A stretch of DNA of 63,843 nt from Candidatus Woesearchaeota archaeon (GCA_003599055.1 QZIM01000014.1:1-63843); one strand, 5' to 3'. Shown: positions 45,850-55,733, counted from the first letter of the stretch. Notes: generated by a model not told the origin, from the letters alone. Program-made: numbers and translations.

Positions 45850-46676
45850 GTGAGAAGAAAATGAAGCAAGCGGTTCAGGTTGAGGAGAAGATTGAGGAAG
45901 AGACTCCGCTGGTTGTTGAGAAGGATGTTATTCCTCCGACGGAAATTAAGGAAGTGGAGAAGGAAACAAGGCCTGAGCTGAAGATTGACGTGTCCGGCTG
46001 GGTTCCGAAGACGGAAGTTGGGCGAAAGGTCCGTTCGGGTGAAATTACGGATATTGATGTTATTTTGGATGAGGGGACTCCGATTTTGGAAGAGCAGATT
46101 GTTGATATGCTCTTGCCGAACTTGCAGTCTGAGCTTTTGATGATTGGGCAGAGCAAGGGTAAGTTTGGCGGTGGTGCCAAGCGTATTTTCCGCCAAACGC
46201 AAAAGAAGACTCCTGATGGGAACAAGCCGAGTTTTGCGTGTATGGCCGTGGTGGGAAACGGTAACGGTTATGTTGGTATCGGCTACGGAAAGAGTAAGGA
46301 TACGGTTCCTGCGCGTGAGAAGGCGGTGCGCAATGCAAAAATGGGCCTCTTTAAGATTCGAAGGGGAGCGGGCAGTTGGGAAGACGCAACGACTGACCCG
46401 CACAGTATTCCGTGGAAGGTTGAGGGGAAGTGCGGTTCTGTTCGTGCAGTCCTGATGCCTGCGCCGAAGGGAAAAGGGCTTATTATTGAGCAGGAGTGTG
46501 CAAAGATTCTCAAGCTCGCGGGCGTTGACAATGTGTACAGTAAAATGTATGGTCAGACGCGTTCAAAGATGAACGTCGTGTATGCGCTTATTGATGCCCT
46601 GCACCAATTGGCTGCATTTAAGCCAAGGCAGCGTGATTTGAAGAGCGTGTCAATGATTGAGGGGATGAAGCAATGA
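45846..46676 (+). CDS. rps5: ribosomal protein uS5 (extended N-terminus)
   Basis: FACMAVVGNGNGYVGIGYGKSKDTVPAREKAVRNAKMGLFKI. Confidence 0.95.
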   Translation: MSEKKMKQAVQVEEKIEEETPLVVEKDVIPPTEIKEVEKETRPELKIDVSGWVPKTEVGRKVRSGEITDIDVILDEGTPILEEQIVDMLLPNLQSELLMIGQSKGKFGGGAKRIFRQTQKKTPDGNKPSFACMAVVGNGNGYVGIGYGKSKDTVPAREKAVRNAKMGLFKIRRGAGSWEDATTDPHSIPWKVEGKCGSVRAVLMPAPKGKGLIIEQECAKILKLAGVDNVYSKMYGQTRSKMNVVYALIDALHQLAAFKPRQRDLKSVSMIEGMKQ

Positions 46677-47014
46677 AACTCGCAGTGGTAAGGGTAAGAG
46701 GAGACGTGCGGCTCGGCCATAAGGTGCGCGCAACGCTCGAAATGCTCAATTTACGCAAGAAGAATCATTGTGTGGTTGTCGAGGATACTCCGATTATTCG
46801 CGGGATGTTGCAGGCGGTTATTTCGTATGTGACGTTTGGTCCGGTGTCGGACGAGACGGTTGCTGCACTCAAGAAGAAGGGTGAGAAAGTGTTCCGCTTG
46901 AATCCGCCGCGAAAAGGGTATGGCCGAAAGGGCGTAAAAATTGCGTTCAAGAGCGGCGGTGCACTTGGAAACCGCGGTGAGAAGATGAATGATTTGGTTA
47001 TGAGGATGATGTAA
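46673..47014 (+). CDS. rpl30: ribosomal protein uL30
   Basis: MKLAVVRVRGDVRLGHKVRATLEMLNLRKKNHCVVVEDTPIIRGMLQAV; FRLNPPRKGYGRKGVKIAF. Confidence 0.93.
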   Translation: MKLAVVRVRGDVRLGHKVRATLEMLNLRKKNHCVVVEDTPIIRGMLQAVISYVTFGPVSDETVAALKKKGEKVFRLNPPRKGYGRKGVKIAFKSGGALGNRGEKMNDLVMRMM

Positions 47015-47015
47015 G

Positions 47016-47459
47016 ATGGTCGTAAAGAAGCGAAGAAAGTCATCGCGAATGCTTGGGACAAACACGTATGGCTGGGGTAAGAATAAGCACCGAAACAGCG
47101 GGAGCCGCGGTGGTTTTGGAAACGCGGGTACGGGAAAGAAGTCTCATAATAAGAAGACAAAAGTGTGGGCAGAGGATTATTTTGGCAAGTTTGGTTTTGT
47201 CCGCCACGGCCAAAGTAATGCTGATGTTGCGATTAATGTGCGTGATGTTGAGGGCCGGCTTTCGGGCTGGGTTGCGCAAAAGCAGGCGTCCCGGGAAGGG
47301 GATGTGTTTGTTGTTGACTTAACAAAGCTTGGCTTCACGAAGTTGCTCGGCGCGGGCAGGGTTTCCACCAAGATGCGGATTGTCATCCAGAATGCTGTGA
47401 AGAGTGCGAAGGAGAAGGTGCAGCAGGCGGGTGGCGAGGTCGTGGTGGAGACGAAATGA
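47016..47459 (+). CDS. rpl15: ribosomal protein uL15
   Basis: KKRRKSSRMLGTNTYGWGKNKHRNSGSRGGFGNAGTGKKSHNKKTK. Confidence 0.94.
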   Translation: MVVKKRRKSSRMLGTNTYGWGKNKHRNSGSRGGFGNAGTGKKSHNKKTKVWAEDYFGKFGFVRHGQSNADVAINVRDVEGRLSGWVAQKQASREGDVFVVDLTKLGFTKLLGAGRVSTKMRIVIQNAVKSAKEKVQQAGGEVVVETK

Positions 47460-48847
47460 ATGTGCTTGAGCGTATTCTGAAAAATTTGCCTGAGGTTGCC
47501 CATCCGACGCAGCGCAGGCTCGCGTTTAAGGAAAAGCTCAAGTGGACGCTTCTTATTTTGGTTTTGTTTTTCGTGCTTGGACTGATTCCGCTGTTTGGGC
47601 TTGGCCAAAACGCGCTGCAGCGTTTTGAGCTTTTTTCCGTGATTTTGGGGGCGAGTTTTGGCAGTATTACTTCTCTTGGTATTGGCCCGATTGTGACTGC
47701 AAGCATTGTTTTGCAGTTGCTGAATGGTTCGGGCTTGGTGAAGTTTGACTTGTCTTCAAAGGAGGGGAAGAAGCGGTTTCAGGGCATTCAGAAGTTGTTG
47801 ACATACTTTTTCATCTTGTTTGAGGCGTGCATTTACGTGTTCATGGGCGGTCTTGCTCCTGCGGAGGAATTGGTGGGGACTTCATTGTTTTTCCAGCTTG
47901 AGCTTTTGCTGGTGTTCCAGCTTGCGCTTGGCGGGTTTTTGATTATGCTGATGGATGAGGTGACGAGCAAGTGGGGTTTTGGCTCGGGCGTGAGCTTATT
48001 TATTGCGGCAAATGTGTCGCAGTCGCTCTTTATTCGCCTGTTATCGCCGCTTCCGTCCCCAACAAACCCGGAAATCGCAACGGGTGCAATTCCTGCACTC
48101 GTGCAGAGTTTGAGCGCGGGTGACCCGCAAACCGCGCTGCTGATGGCATCGCAAATCGCGGCAACGGCGCTTGTTTTTGCAATTGCGGTGTATTCGCAGG
48201 CGATGAAGGTGGAAATTCCGCTCAGTTTCGGAAGGGTCCGGGGTCACGGTGTGCGCTGGCCGCTCAGTTTTGTGTACACGTCGAATATGCCGATTATTTT
48301 GATTAGTGCGCTGATTGCGAATGTGCAGTTGTGGGCACGGCTTTTGCAGAATTGGGGCTATCCGCTTTTGGGGACGTTTGCGGGGAATGCTCCTGCGTCG
48401 GGTTTTGTGTTGTGGGTGACTCCTCCTGATTTGCTTGGTGCGCTGATTCGCGGCGGTCTTTCTCTGACGATGATTTTCCAGGGTTTGGCGTATGTTTTGT
48501 TCCTGATTGTGGGCGCGGTTGTGTTTTCGTGGTTTTGGGTGCAGACGAGCGGGATGGATGCAGGCTCTCAGGCAAAACAAATGATGGCGAGCGGCTTGCA
48601 GATTCCGGGTTTCCGCAAGGACCAGCGGGTGCTTGAGCGGCTTTTGCAGAGGTATATTGGACCGCTGACGATTATGGGCGCAATTGCGGTTGGTGCGCTT
48701 TCCGCGATTGCGGATGTGAGTGGGACGCTCACGCACGGGACGAGTTTGCTTTTGAGCGTGATGATTGTGTATCGGTTGTATGAGGATATCTCGCGGCAGC
48801 ATTTGATGGATATGAATCCGATGCTGCGGCAGTTTATGGGCGGGTGA
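47456..48847 (+). CDS. secY: preprotein translocase subunit SecY
   Basis: FGSITSLGIGPIVTASIVLQLLNGSGLVKFDLSSKEGKKRFQGIQKLLTYFF; multi-TM. Confidence 0.96.
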   Translation: MNVLERILKNLPEVAHPTQRRLAFKEKLKWTLLILVLFFVLGLIPLFGLGQNALQRFELFSVILGASFGSITSLGIGPIVTASIVLQLLNGSGLVKFDLSSKEGKKRFQGIQKLLTYFFILFEACIYVFMGGLAPAEELVGTSLFFQLELLLVFQLALGGFLIMLMDEVTSKWGFGSGVSLFIAANVSQSLFIRLLSPLPSPTNPEIATGAIPALVQSLSAGDPQTALLMASQIAATALVFAIAVYSQAMKVEIPLSFGRVRGHGVRWPLSFVYTSNMPIILISALIANVQLWARLLQNWGYPLLGTFAGNAPASGFVLWVTPPDLLGALIRGGLSLTMIFQGLAYVLFLIVGAVVFSWFWVQTSGMDAGSQAKQMMASGLQIPGFRKDQRVLERLLQRYIGPLTIMGAIAVGALSAIADVSGTLTHGTSLLLSVMIVYRLYEDISRQHLMDMNPMLRQFMGG

Positions 48848-49581
48848 GTGTTGTGATTAATGCGTTTTTGGATTCTGTTTTTGGGTTTTTGCTTGCCTGG
48901 CCTCCGCTGCTTGCGATTAGTGTTGTTTCGCTGGTTGTTTCGCTCATTATTGTTGGCGCGTATAAGTTGCTGACTGACCAAAAGGAGATGAAGCGTCTCA
49001 AGGATGAATTGAAGGAGATGCAAAAGAAGATGAAGTCGCTCAAGGACGACCCTGAGAAGATGATGAAGGTGCAGCGCGAGGCAATGGCGCTGAATATGCA
49101 GTATATGTCAAAGAGTATGAAGCCGACGCTGGTGACATTTTTGCCGATTATTTTGGTGTTTGGCTGGATGAATGCGCATTTTGCGTTTGAGCCGCTGTTG
49201 CCGAATCAGGAGTTTTTGCTTACGGCAGAGGTGAAGGGTGCGGAGAATGTCTCTGTTGTTGTTCCTGAGGGGCTCAGTGTGGTGTCGGGGATGTCGGTTG
49301 CGCCAAAGGAGGGGATTGCAGAGTTTCGGCTCAAAGGTGAAGAGGGGAGGCATTTGGTGACGCTTCAGGGTGGTGGCGAGGAAGTGGATAAGGAAGTGCT
49401 GATTACAACTGACCGCGCGTATGCGGAAGTGTCTCAGGCGTATAAGGGAAACGTGTTTGAGCGGGTATCGCTTGGGAATGAGAAGCTGCTTGTGTTCTGG
49501 AAGCTTGGCTGGCTTGGCACGTACATCATTTTGGCAATTGTGCTGAGCACGGTTTTGAGGAAGTTGTTCAAGGTGTATTGA
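48844..49581 (+). CDS. DUF106/EMC3-like membrane insertase family protein
   Basis: Follows secY; TM-coiled coil(QKEMKRLKDELKEMQKKMKSLKDDPEKMMKVQREAMALNMQYMSKSMKPTLVTFLPIILVFGWM)-TM layout. Confidence 0.85.
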   Translation: MSVVINAFLDSVFGFLLAWPPLLAISVVSLVVSLIIVGAYKLLTDQKEMKRLKDELKEMQKKMKSLKDDPEKMMKVQREAMALNMQYMSKSMKPTLVTFLPIILVFGWMNAHFAFEPLLPNQEFLLTAEVKGAENVSVVVPEGLSVVSGMSVAPKEGIAEFRLKGEEGRHLVTLQGGGEEVDKEVLITTDRAYAEVSQAYKGNVFERVSLGNEKLLVFWKLGWLGTYIILAIVLSTVLRKLFKVY

Positions 49582-49669
49582 GAAGGTGTGTTGGGGCAGG
49601 GGTATGAGCAATAATTATTTCCAATATAGAAACAAATAAAGCTCCAAAAAAACCTTTCTCGCACACCCG

Positions 49670-49697
49670 TCGATAAAATCGCCCGTTTTATCGTCGA
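49670..49697 (+). terminator. candidate hairpin/terminator between secY operon and tbp
   Basis: cgtCGATAAAAtcgcccgTTTTATCG inverted repeat. Confidence 0.5.
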
Positions 49698-49769
49698 TTC
49701 GTTTTTAAAGCATAAAGCTTTTAAAGGACAATGCATTTATATCGTCTGAAATAGGGTATTTTGGGGAAT

Positions 49770-50339
49770 ATGGTCAAAGGCAAAGACAAAGTGACACCGC
49801 GTGAGATTAAAGTAGTGAACATAGTGGTAAGCACTGCTCTTGGCCACGATATCCCACTCGAGAAGATGGCAGCAACGTTGCCAAATACGGAGTATAATCC
49901 TGAGCAGTTCCCCGGTCTTGTTATCCGAATCAAGGAGCCAAAGACAAGCGCGCTTATTTTCAGTTCGGGCCGGATTGTGTGTACGGGCGCAAGGACGATG
50001 GAAAATGTTCGCGAGTCTATTCGCAAGATTATCAAGAGTTTGGAAAAGATTAATGTCAAGATTAAGCAGGAGCCGGAAGTGCACATTCAAAACATTGTGG
50101 CTGCCGGCAGTGTCGGTATGGCGCTGAATCTGAACGTGCTTGCAATGAAGCTTGAGAACACCGAGTATGAGCCCGAGCAGTTCCCGGGTCTTGTGTACAA
50201 GCTTCCGGAGCAAAAGGCAACATTTCTCTTGTTCAGTAACGGAAAGATTGTGTGCACGGGCACAAAGAGTGAAGAGGAAGTTGAAGCGGCGCTCGATAAG
50301 CTTATTGAGAATTTGAAGAAGGCCAAGCAGGAAAAGTAG
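49770..50339 (+). CDS. tbp: TATA-box-binding protein
   Basis: Two repeats: YNPEQFPGLVIRIKEPKTSALIFSSGRIVCTGAR and YEPEQFPGLVYKLPEQKATFLLFSNGKIVCTGTK. Confidence 0.97.
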   Translation: MVKGKDKVTPREIKVVNIVVSTALGHDIPLEKMAATLPNTEYNPEQFPGLVIRIKEPKTSALIFSSGRIVCTGARTMENVRESIRKIIKSLEKINVKIKQEPEVHIQNIVAAGSVGMALNLNVLAMKLENTEYEPEQFPGLVYKLPEQKATFLLFSNGKIVCTGTKSEEEVEAALDKLIENLKKAKQEK

Positions 50340-50426
50340 TTCTGAAAGGTTTCCGTCTCTAACACCGCAAACCTTTTATTGTGCGTTCCGGTCGCTTTTT
50401 CTGGGAAACGGGTGGATTTTCAGGGA

Positions 50427-52475
50427 ATGTCAGAAGACGAAGTAGCGAACGCAGGTGAGCGTATGGATGCGCTCACGCTGATTGGAAAGATTCAGGAGTT
50501 CTTGGAGAAGAATTGCTATGACCAGTTAATTGAGCGGATTCGCAAGGGGGAGCGGAGTTTGGTGGTGGATTTTGCGCTGCTTGCGCAGTTTGACTTGGAG
50601 CTTGCGGATTACTTGCTTGACCATCCGGATGATTTCCTGAAAGGGGGCGAGCACGCGGTGGAGCAGATGAGTGTGGGGACAAAGGTGAAGGGGTTTGTTT
50701 TGCGCTTTCAGAACCTTCCGCCAAGCGCGAGCATTTTGGTGCGCAATATTCGCAGCAATCATCTCAATAAGTTGTTGATGTTTGATGGTGTTGTGCGAAA
50801 CAAAAGTGAGGTGCGCCCGCAGATGACTGCGGCGAAGTTTGAATGTCCGAGTTGCGGGAATAATCACGTTATTTTGCAAATTGACAACAAGTTTCAGGAG
50901 CCGACGCGCTGCAGTTGCGGGCGGAAGGGAAAGTTCCGTTTGGTGAGTAAGGAATTGGTTGACGCGCAAAATATGGTTCTCGAGGAGGTTCCTGAGCAGC
51001 TTGAGGGGGGCGAGCAGCCAAAGCGGATGAATGTTTTGCTGAGAAATGACTTGGTATCTCCCTTGACGGAAAAGAAGACGAATCCGGGCGCGCGTGTTCT
51101 TGTGGTGGGGCAGGTAAAGGAAGTGCCTATTTTTCTGCGGACGGGCGGGCAGAGTACGAAGTTTGACCTGTTCATTGATGCGAATAATTTGAAGCCGATT
51201 GAGCAGGATTTTGATGAGATGACAATTGGTCCTGAGGAGATGAAGCAGATTAGGGATTTGGCAAAGGACCCGCTGTTAATGAAGAAGATTGTGAATAGTA
51301 TGGCGCCGAGTATTTACGGGCACGAGAAGACAAAGGAGGCGCTGGCGTTGCAGCTTGCGGGCGGTGTTCGAAAGAAGCGTGATGATGGGATTATTACGAG
51401 GGGAGATATTCATATTTTGCTTGTGGGTGACCCGGGTGCGGCAAAGTCGCAGTTGTTAAAGCGTATGCAGCACGTGGCGCCAAAGGCGCGTTATACGACG
51501 GGTAAGGGCGCATCCGGTGCGGGTCTTTCGGCGGCGGTGGTAAAGGATGAGTTCTTGCAGGGGTGGTCGCTTGAGGCGGGCGCCTTGGTTCTTGCAAATA
51601 AGGGCTTGTGCTGCATTGATGAGATGGATAAGATGAGTAAGGAGGACGGGTGGGCAATGCACGAGGCGCTGGAGCAGCAGAGCGTGACGATTAGTAAGGC
51701 GAATATTCAGGCAAGTTTGCGGTGCGAGACGAGTGTTCTTGCTGCGGCAAATCCGAAGTTTGGCCGTTTTGACCCGTATGATACGATTGCAAACCAGATT
51801 AATATGGCCCCGACGCTGGTGAATCGTTTTGACTTGATTTTTCCGGTAAAGGATATTCCTGATTCTGCGCGTGACCAAAAGATGGCGAGTTTTATTTTGC
51901 GTATGCATAAGGAGGATGCGCAAAAGCCGGAAGTGGATACGAAGTTGCTGAAGAAGTATTTTGCGTATGCGCGCCAGAATTGTTTTCCGAAGTTGACGGA
52001 TGGCGCAATTGAGGAGTTGCAGGAGTATTATTTGAAGATGCGGGCAAGTGCGAGTGGCGATGGGGTGAAGTCTGTTCCGATTAGTGCGCGTCAGCTTGAG
52101 GGGCTTGTTCGCCTCGCGGAAGCGACTGCGCGCTTGCGGCTTGGCGATAAGGTTTTGAAAAAGGATGCAAAGAAGGCAGTTGAGCTGCTGGACCATTGTC
52201 TGCGCCAAATTGCAATGGATGAGAAGACAGGAACGTTTGATATCGACCGTATCGCAACTGACACTCCCGCATCAAGCCGCAATAAGATTATTGCGATGAA
52301 GGAAATCATTACTGATTTGGAAATGAAGGTGGGAAAGCAGATTCCGGTTGAGGATATTATGAAGGCGGCGGCAGAGAAGGATATTGAGGAGGCTGAAGCA
52401 GAGGAGTTGCTGCAAAAACTCAAGCGCGCAGGCGACGTATTCGAGCCGAAAAGAGGGTTCATTAGCAAGATTTAG
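50427..52475 (+). CDS. mcm: MCM replicative helicase
   Basis: HILLVGDPGAAKSQLLKRM; GLCCIDEMDKMSKEDGWAMHEALEQQSVTISKA; LVNRFDLIF arginine finger. Confidence 0.97.
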   Translation: MSEDEVANAGERMDALTLIGKIQEFLEKNCYDQLIERIRKGERSLVVDFALLAQFDLELADYLLDHPDDFLKGGEHAVEQMSVGTKVKGFVLRFQNLPPSASILVRNIRSNHLNKLLMFDGVVRNKSEVRPQMTAAKFECPSCGNNHVILQIDNKFQEPTRCSCGRKGKFRLVSKELVDAQNMVLEEVPEQLEGGEQPKRMNVLLRNDLVSPLTEKKTNPGARVLVVGQVKEVPIFLRTGGQSTKFDLFIDANNLKPIEQDFDEMTIGPEEMKQIRDLAKDPLLMKKIVNSMAPSIYGHEKTKEALALQLAGGVRKKRDDGIITRGDIHILLVGDPGAAKSQLLKRMQHVAPKARYTTGKGASGAGLSAAVVKDEFLQGWSLEAGALVLANKGLCCIDEMDKMSKEDGWAMHEALEQQSVTISKANIQASLRCETSVLAAANPKFGRFDPYDTIANQINMAPTLVNRFDLIFPVKDIPDSARDQKMASFILRMHKEDAQKPEVDTKLLKKYFAYARQNCFPKLTDGAIEELQEYYLKMRASASGDGVKSVPISARQLEGLVRLAEATARLRLGDKVLKKDAKKAVELLDHCLRQIAMDEKTGTFDIDRIATDTPASSRNKIIAMKEIITDLEMKVGKQIPVEDIMKAAAEKDIEEAEAEELLQKLKRAGDVFEPKRGFISKI

Positions 52476-52649
52476 GTTGCGCGACATCAGCGAGTTGAGA
52501 GAAAAGTATTTCTCCTGCGACCGAAGGGAGTCAGCAATCAATTGTTTCTCAAAACGAGCTGAAGAGCGCCTTTTGATCAAAATTTGCCAAAGCAAAGTTT
52601 GCGCAACATCGTTGAGAAGTGAGAAGAGTTATGCGTGCCGGTGAAGGAA

Positions 52650-53729
52650 TTATCCTGCCGGGGCGTACGTGTTTGAGCGGATGATTTGTTCGCAGTTATA
52701 GCGCATGGCGTCGCTGGTGATTTCTGCGCACGCGTGAAAGTCGGTTTGGAAGGCGAATTGGATGTAGCAGCCGTCGCGAATTTCTGTTTCAAGGATGTCT
52801 TTGCAGGCTTGTTTGTTGTTGCCGAGTTGGGAGATGTCGCTAAGGCAGATGTCAACGTAGTTTTGTTGGCCAAGGGAGTGGCAGGTGCGGATTGCTTGGT
52901 TGATGTCGATGGGTGCTTGTTGTTCTGCTTGTGCGCGGAGTTGTCCGGGGGTGGTGGTTTCGCTGCAGTCGATTCCGCACGTTTGCTCGTTTTCTCCGGG
53001 TTCGCATTCGCGGTTGCCGCAGCAGGGCGTGATTGGGGTGTTCACGCACACTCCTCCTTGGCAGGAGTCTTGTGTGCAAAAGTTGAGGTCATCGCAGCTG
53101 ACGGGGCAGGTTTGTTGGATGCGTTCTGCTTCAAGAAGGGGGGTTTCTTCAAGGGTTTCGGTGGCAACGGGGGTTGCTGCTTCTTCTTGGGTGGTTACCG
53201 TGAATGGTGCGCGGGTGGTTTTGTGAAGGGGGCCGTAGGTGATGGTGGCTTCTGCATCATACGTGCCGGGAGTTGCGTCCGCAGGCAGGCGGATGGTGAT
53301 GGGAACGGTTGTTTGCTCGCGAAGGCTGAATGATTCCGTGCTGCCAAGGGAGGAGAGGGGGCCGCTAAGGCGCACGTCAAGCGTGCCGCTGGCTTGTGTG
53401 TCAACGGTGTTTGTGATGGTGACGGAAAGGACGAGTTCTGTGCCGGGCGCGACTTCAGGGTTAAAGATGGTGATGGCAGGGGTAAGGTCTGCAGGGGGTG
53501 ATTGTGCTGCTTTGAGTGCGATGAAGATGCCGATGGCGATGACAAGAAGGGTGAGGATGAGGAGGAAGAGCAGGGAGGATGTTATGTGTTTTCCTCCTGA
53601 TGCGGCAAGGGCGTCGTCAATGTCTTGCGAAGGGTATCCTGCGTTTTGGAGTGCGGTTCGTATTGTTTGGGGGCTGTAGCCGCTTTTGAGTTGGCTTTTG
53701 CAGTAGTCAATGAGTTGTTGGTTCACCAT
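52650..53729 (-). CDS. membrane-anchored Cys-rich protein with N-terminal UBA-like helical region
   Basis: QQLIDYCKSQLKSGYSPQTIRTALQNAGYPSQDIDDAL + TM + beta-rich region + CPVSCDDLNFCTQDSCQGGVCVNTPITPCCGNRECEPGEN. Confidence 0.7.
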   Translation of the reverse strand: MVNQQLIDYCKSQLKSGYSPQTIRTALQNAGYPSQDIDDALAASGGKHITSSLLFLLILTLLVIAIGIFIALKAAQSPPADLTPAITIFNPEVAPGTELVLSVTITNTVDTQASGTLDVRLSGPLSSLGSTESFSLREQTTVPITIRLPADATPGTYDAEATITYGPLHKTTRAPFTVTTQEEAATPVATETLEETPLLEAERIQQTCPVSCDDLNFCTQDSCQGGVCVNTPITPCCGNRECEPGENEQTCGIDCSETTTPGQLRAQAEQQAPIDINQAIRTCHSLGQQNYVDICLSDISQLGNNKQACKDILETEIRDGCYIQFAFQTDFHACAEITSDAMRYNCEQIIRSNTYAPAG

Positions 53730-53828
53730 TCTTTTGTGTTGTTTGGTGCCGTTTGGATTTATAAACGTTCGCACGAGTGTAATGGGTTACAATAAAGCAT
53801 AAATAGCGCGGCAGTGCGTGAGCACGCT

Positions 53829-54362
53829 ATGGGGTTTTCGGATACGGCAATTCAGCTTTCAATTGGTGAGTTGATTCAGTTTCCAATCAGGCAGTCTGAT
53901 GATGGCGCAAGTGAGCTGATGACAACGAATGGAAGCGTGCAGCGGGTTCGGCTGTATGGTCTTGTGGTTTCTTCGGATGTGCTTGTGGTGGATGATGGGA
54001 CGGGAAGTGTTGCGGTGCGCTCTTTTGATAGCTCGTTTAAGATTCCACTCGGAAGCCCGGTGCTGGTGATTGGAAGGCCAAGGGAGTATCAGGGTGACCG
54101 GTATGTGCTTGGTGAGATTGTGAAGCAAATTGATTTGAAGTGGCTTGAGTTTGCGCGCAAGGTGCGGCCCGTTCCGCAAAAGGAGGAGAGTCCGAATGCG
54201 CGGGCGGTGAGTCTTGTGCGAAAGCTGGACGCGGGCGAGGGCGCGGATTACAATCAGGTTTTGTCAGAGCTTGGCCCCTCGGGCGAGGAAGTGATTGTGC
54301 ACTTGCTTGCGGTAGGAGAGCTTTTTGAGACAAGGCCGGGCAGGTTGAAAGTGTTAGAATAA
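53829..54362 (+). CDS. OB-fold (RPA32/replication-factor-like) protein
   Basis: VQRVRLYGLVVSSDVLVVDDGTGSVAVRSFDSSFKIPLGSPVLVIGRPREYQGDRYVLGEIV. Confidence 0.7.
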   Translation: MGFSDTAIQLSIGELIQFPIRQSDDGASELMTTNGSVQRVRLYGLVVSSDVLVVDDGTGSVAVRSFDSSFKIPLGSPVLVIGRPREYQGDRYVLGEIVKQIDLKWLEFARKVRPVPQKEESPNARAVSLVRKLDAGEGADYNQVLSELGPSGEEVIVHLLAVGELFETRPGRLKVLE

Positions 54363-55202
54363 AGCGGGCGTCACAAACACTTCGACTATCGCCGCGATGA
54401 AGAGGACAAGGACGGCAAGAAGTACCAGGTCTGAAACATCAAGGAGTACGTTTTCAAATTGTTTGGTTCCGTAGTCGTGTTTCATAAGCGCCATAGAGAG
54501 GATGCCACCGGCAAGTCCTGCAATGATGTAGGCAAAGATTTCGGGGATTCCGTGGATTGCGTAGCGAAGGACGGAAAGTGAGCCGACGTAAAAGTATGCT
54601 GCTGCTTTTTGGAGGCCGACGACGTCGGCGAATTGTGCCATGTGGGAGCGAACGAAGTTGCCGACGGCTGCGCCGATGACTGAGCTGTTCCAGGCAAGGA
54701 TGAAGATTGCGCCCGAGCCGTAAAGGAAGCTAAAGAGGATGCAGAATATCATGACTTTGACGTTGTTCAGAAAGATTTTGCTGAGGAGTCCTGTTTGGGT
54801 AAGGCCTCCCGTGACGTGTTGGTTGAGGTTGGCGATGGTTTGGGATTGGACGCGAAAGAGTCCGCTTGCGGTTTCAGTGGGAAGGGCGAGGTACCAGATG
54901 CTGAATGCGACGCTCATTCCCAAAAATAAGGTTAAGTAGAACGCGAGTGCGGAGGAGTGTTCGCGTATCATGCTTTTGCCGGCTTCGGCAAGGAGGTCTT
55001 TTTTTTCTTCAAAGTGGAGGGTGTGGTACAAGAGGGGAATTGCGGCCATGCTGGCAAGGAAGACCATAACCATGCTTGCCTGTTCTTCGAATATCCAAAG
55101 GGAGAGGAAGATGGCGATTGTGCCGTAGGCCATGCCGAGGAGGAAGACAAAGAAGGGGTGGCTTTCTGCGTGGACAGGGTTGGTTAAGGATTCGAGGACC
55201 AT
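54354..55202 (-). CDS. SpoIIM/DUF95 family integral membrane protein
   Basis: LNNVKVMIFCILFSFLYGSGAIFILAWNSSVIGAAVG; GIPEIFAYIIAGLAGGILSMAL. Confidence 0.85.
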   Translation of the reverse strand: MVLESLTNPVHAESHPFFVFLLGMAYGTIAIFLSLWIFEEQASMVMVFLASMAAIPLLYHTLHFEEKKDLLAEAGKSMIREHSSALAFYLTLFLGMSVAFSIWYLALPTETASGLFRVQSQTIANLNQHVTGGLTQTGLLSKIFLNNVKVMIFCILFSFLYGSGAIFILAWNSSVIGAAVGNFVRSHMAQFADVVGLQKAAAYFYVGSLSVLRYAIHGIPEIFAYIIAGLAGGILSMALMKHDYGTKQFENVLLDVSDLVLLAVLVLFIAAIVEVFVTPALF

Positions 55203-55322
55203 GCGTGACCTTTTTTGGTTTTTTTGTCCGTTTGCGTATTTAAATACTTTTGCCTGTGTTTGACGGGAGTTGGGCGCGGGTGAACGATAAGATTTATATA
55301 CCGTCGGGAGGGCGAAGGGGGT

Positions 55323-55733
55323 ATGGATTATGAATCAATGCTGAAGCGCGCGCGGGAGCGGATGCCGGAGAGTGTTTTTGAAAAGGAGCGCTTTGAGATT
55401 CCGAAAGTGCGCGGTCATTTGGAAGGGAATAAGACGATTATTACGAATTTTCAGCAGGTTGCGGGGACGTTAAGGCGCCCCCTTGACCATTTGCTCAAGT
55501 ACGTGCTCAAGGAGTTGGCTGCGCCTGGCGAGATTATGCGCAGTGGGCTTTTGGTGCTTGGGGCAAAGATTCCCGCGGGACGTATTAATGAGAAGATTCG
55601 CCAGTACGCGCTGGAGTTTGTGCTTTGTGCGGATTGCGGAAAGCCGGATACGGAGATTGTGCGCGAGGGCGACTTTAATTTCCTGAAGTGTAGTGCGTGT
55701 GGTGCAAAGCATCCGGTTAAGTCAAAATTATGA
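55323..55733 (+). CDS. translation initiation factor aIF2 subunit beta
   Basis: GNKTIITNFQQVAGTLRRPLDHLLKYVLKEL; CADCGKPDTEIVREGDFNFLKCSACGAKHPVK. Confidence 0.96.
   Translation: MDYESMLKRARERMPESVFEKERFEIPKVRGHLEGNKTIITNFQQVAGTLRRPLDHLLKYVLKELAAPGEIMRSGLLVLGAKIPAGRINEKIRQYALEFVLCADCGKPDTEIVREGDFNFLKCSACGAKHPVKSKL

Noticed and set aside
51456-52208. Minus-strand 250-aa ORF
   Set aside because: Antisense of mcm with intact AAA+ motifs
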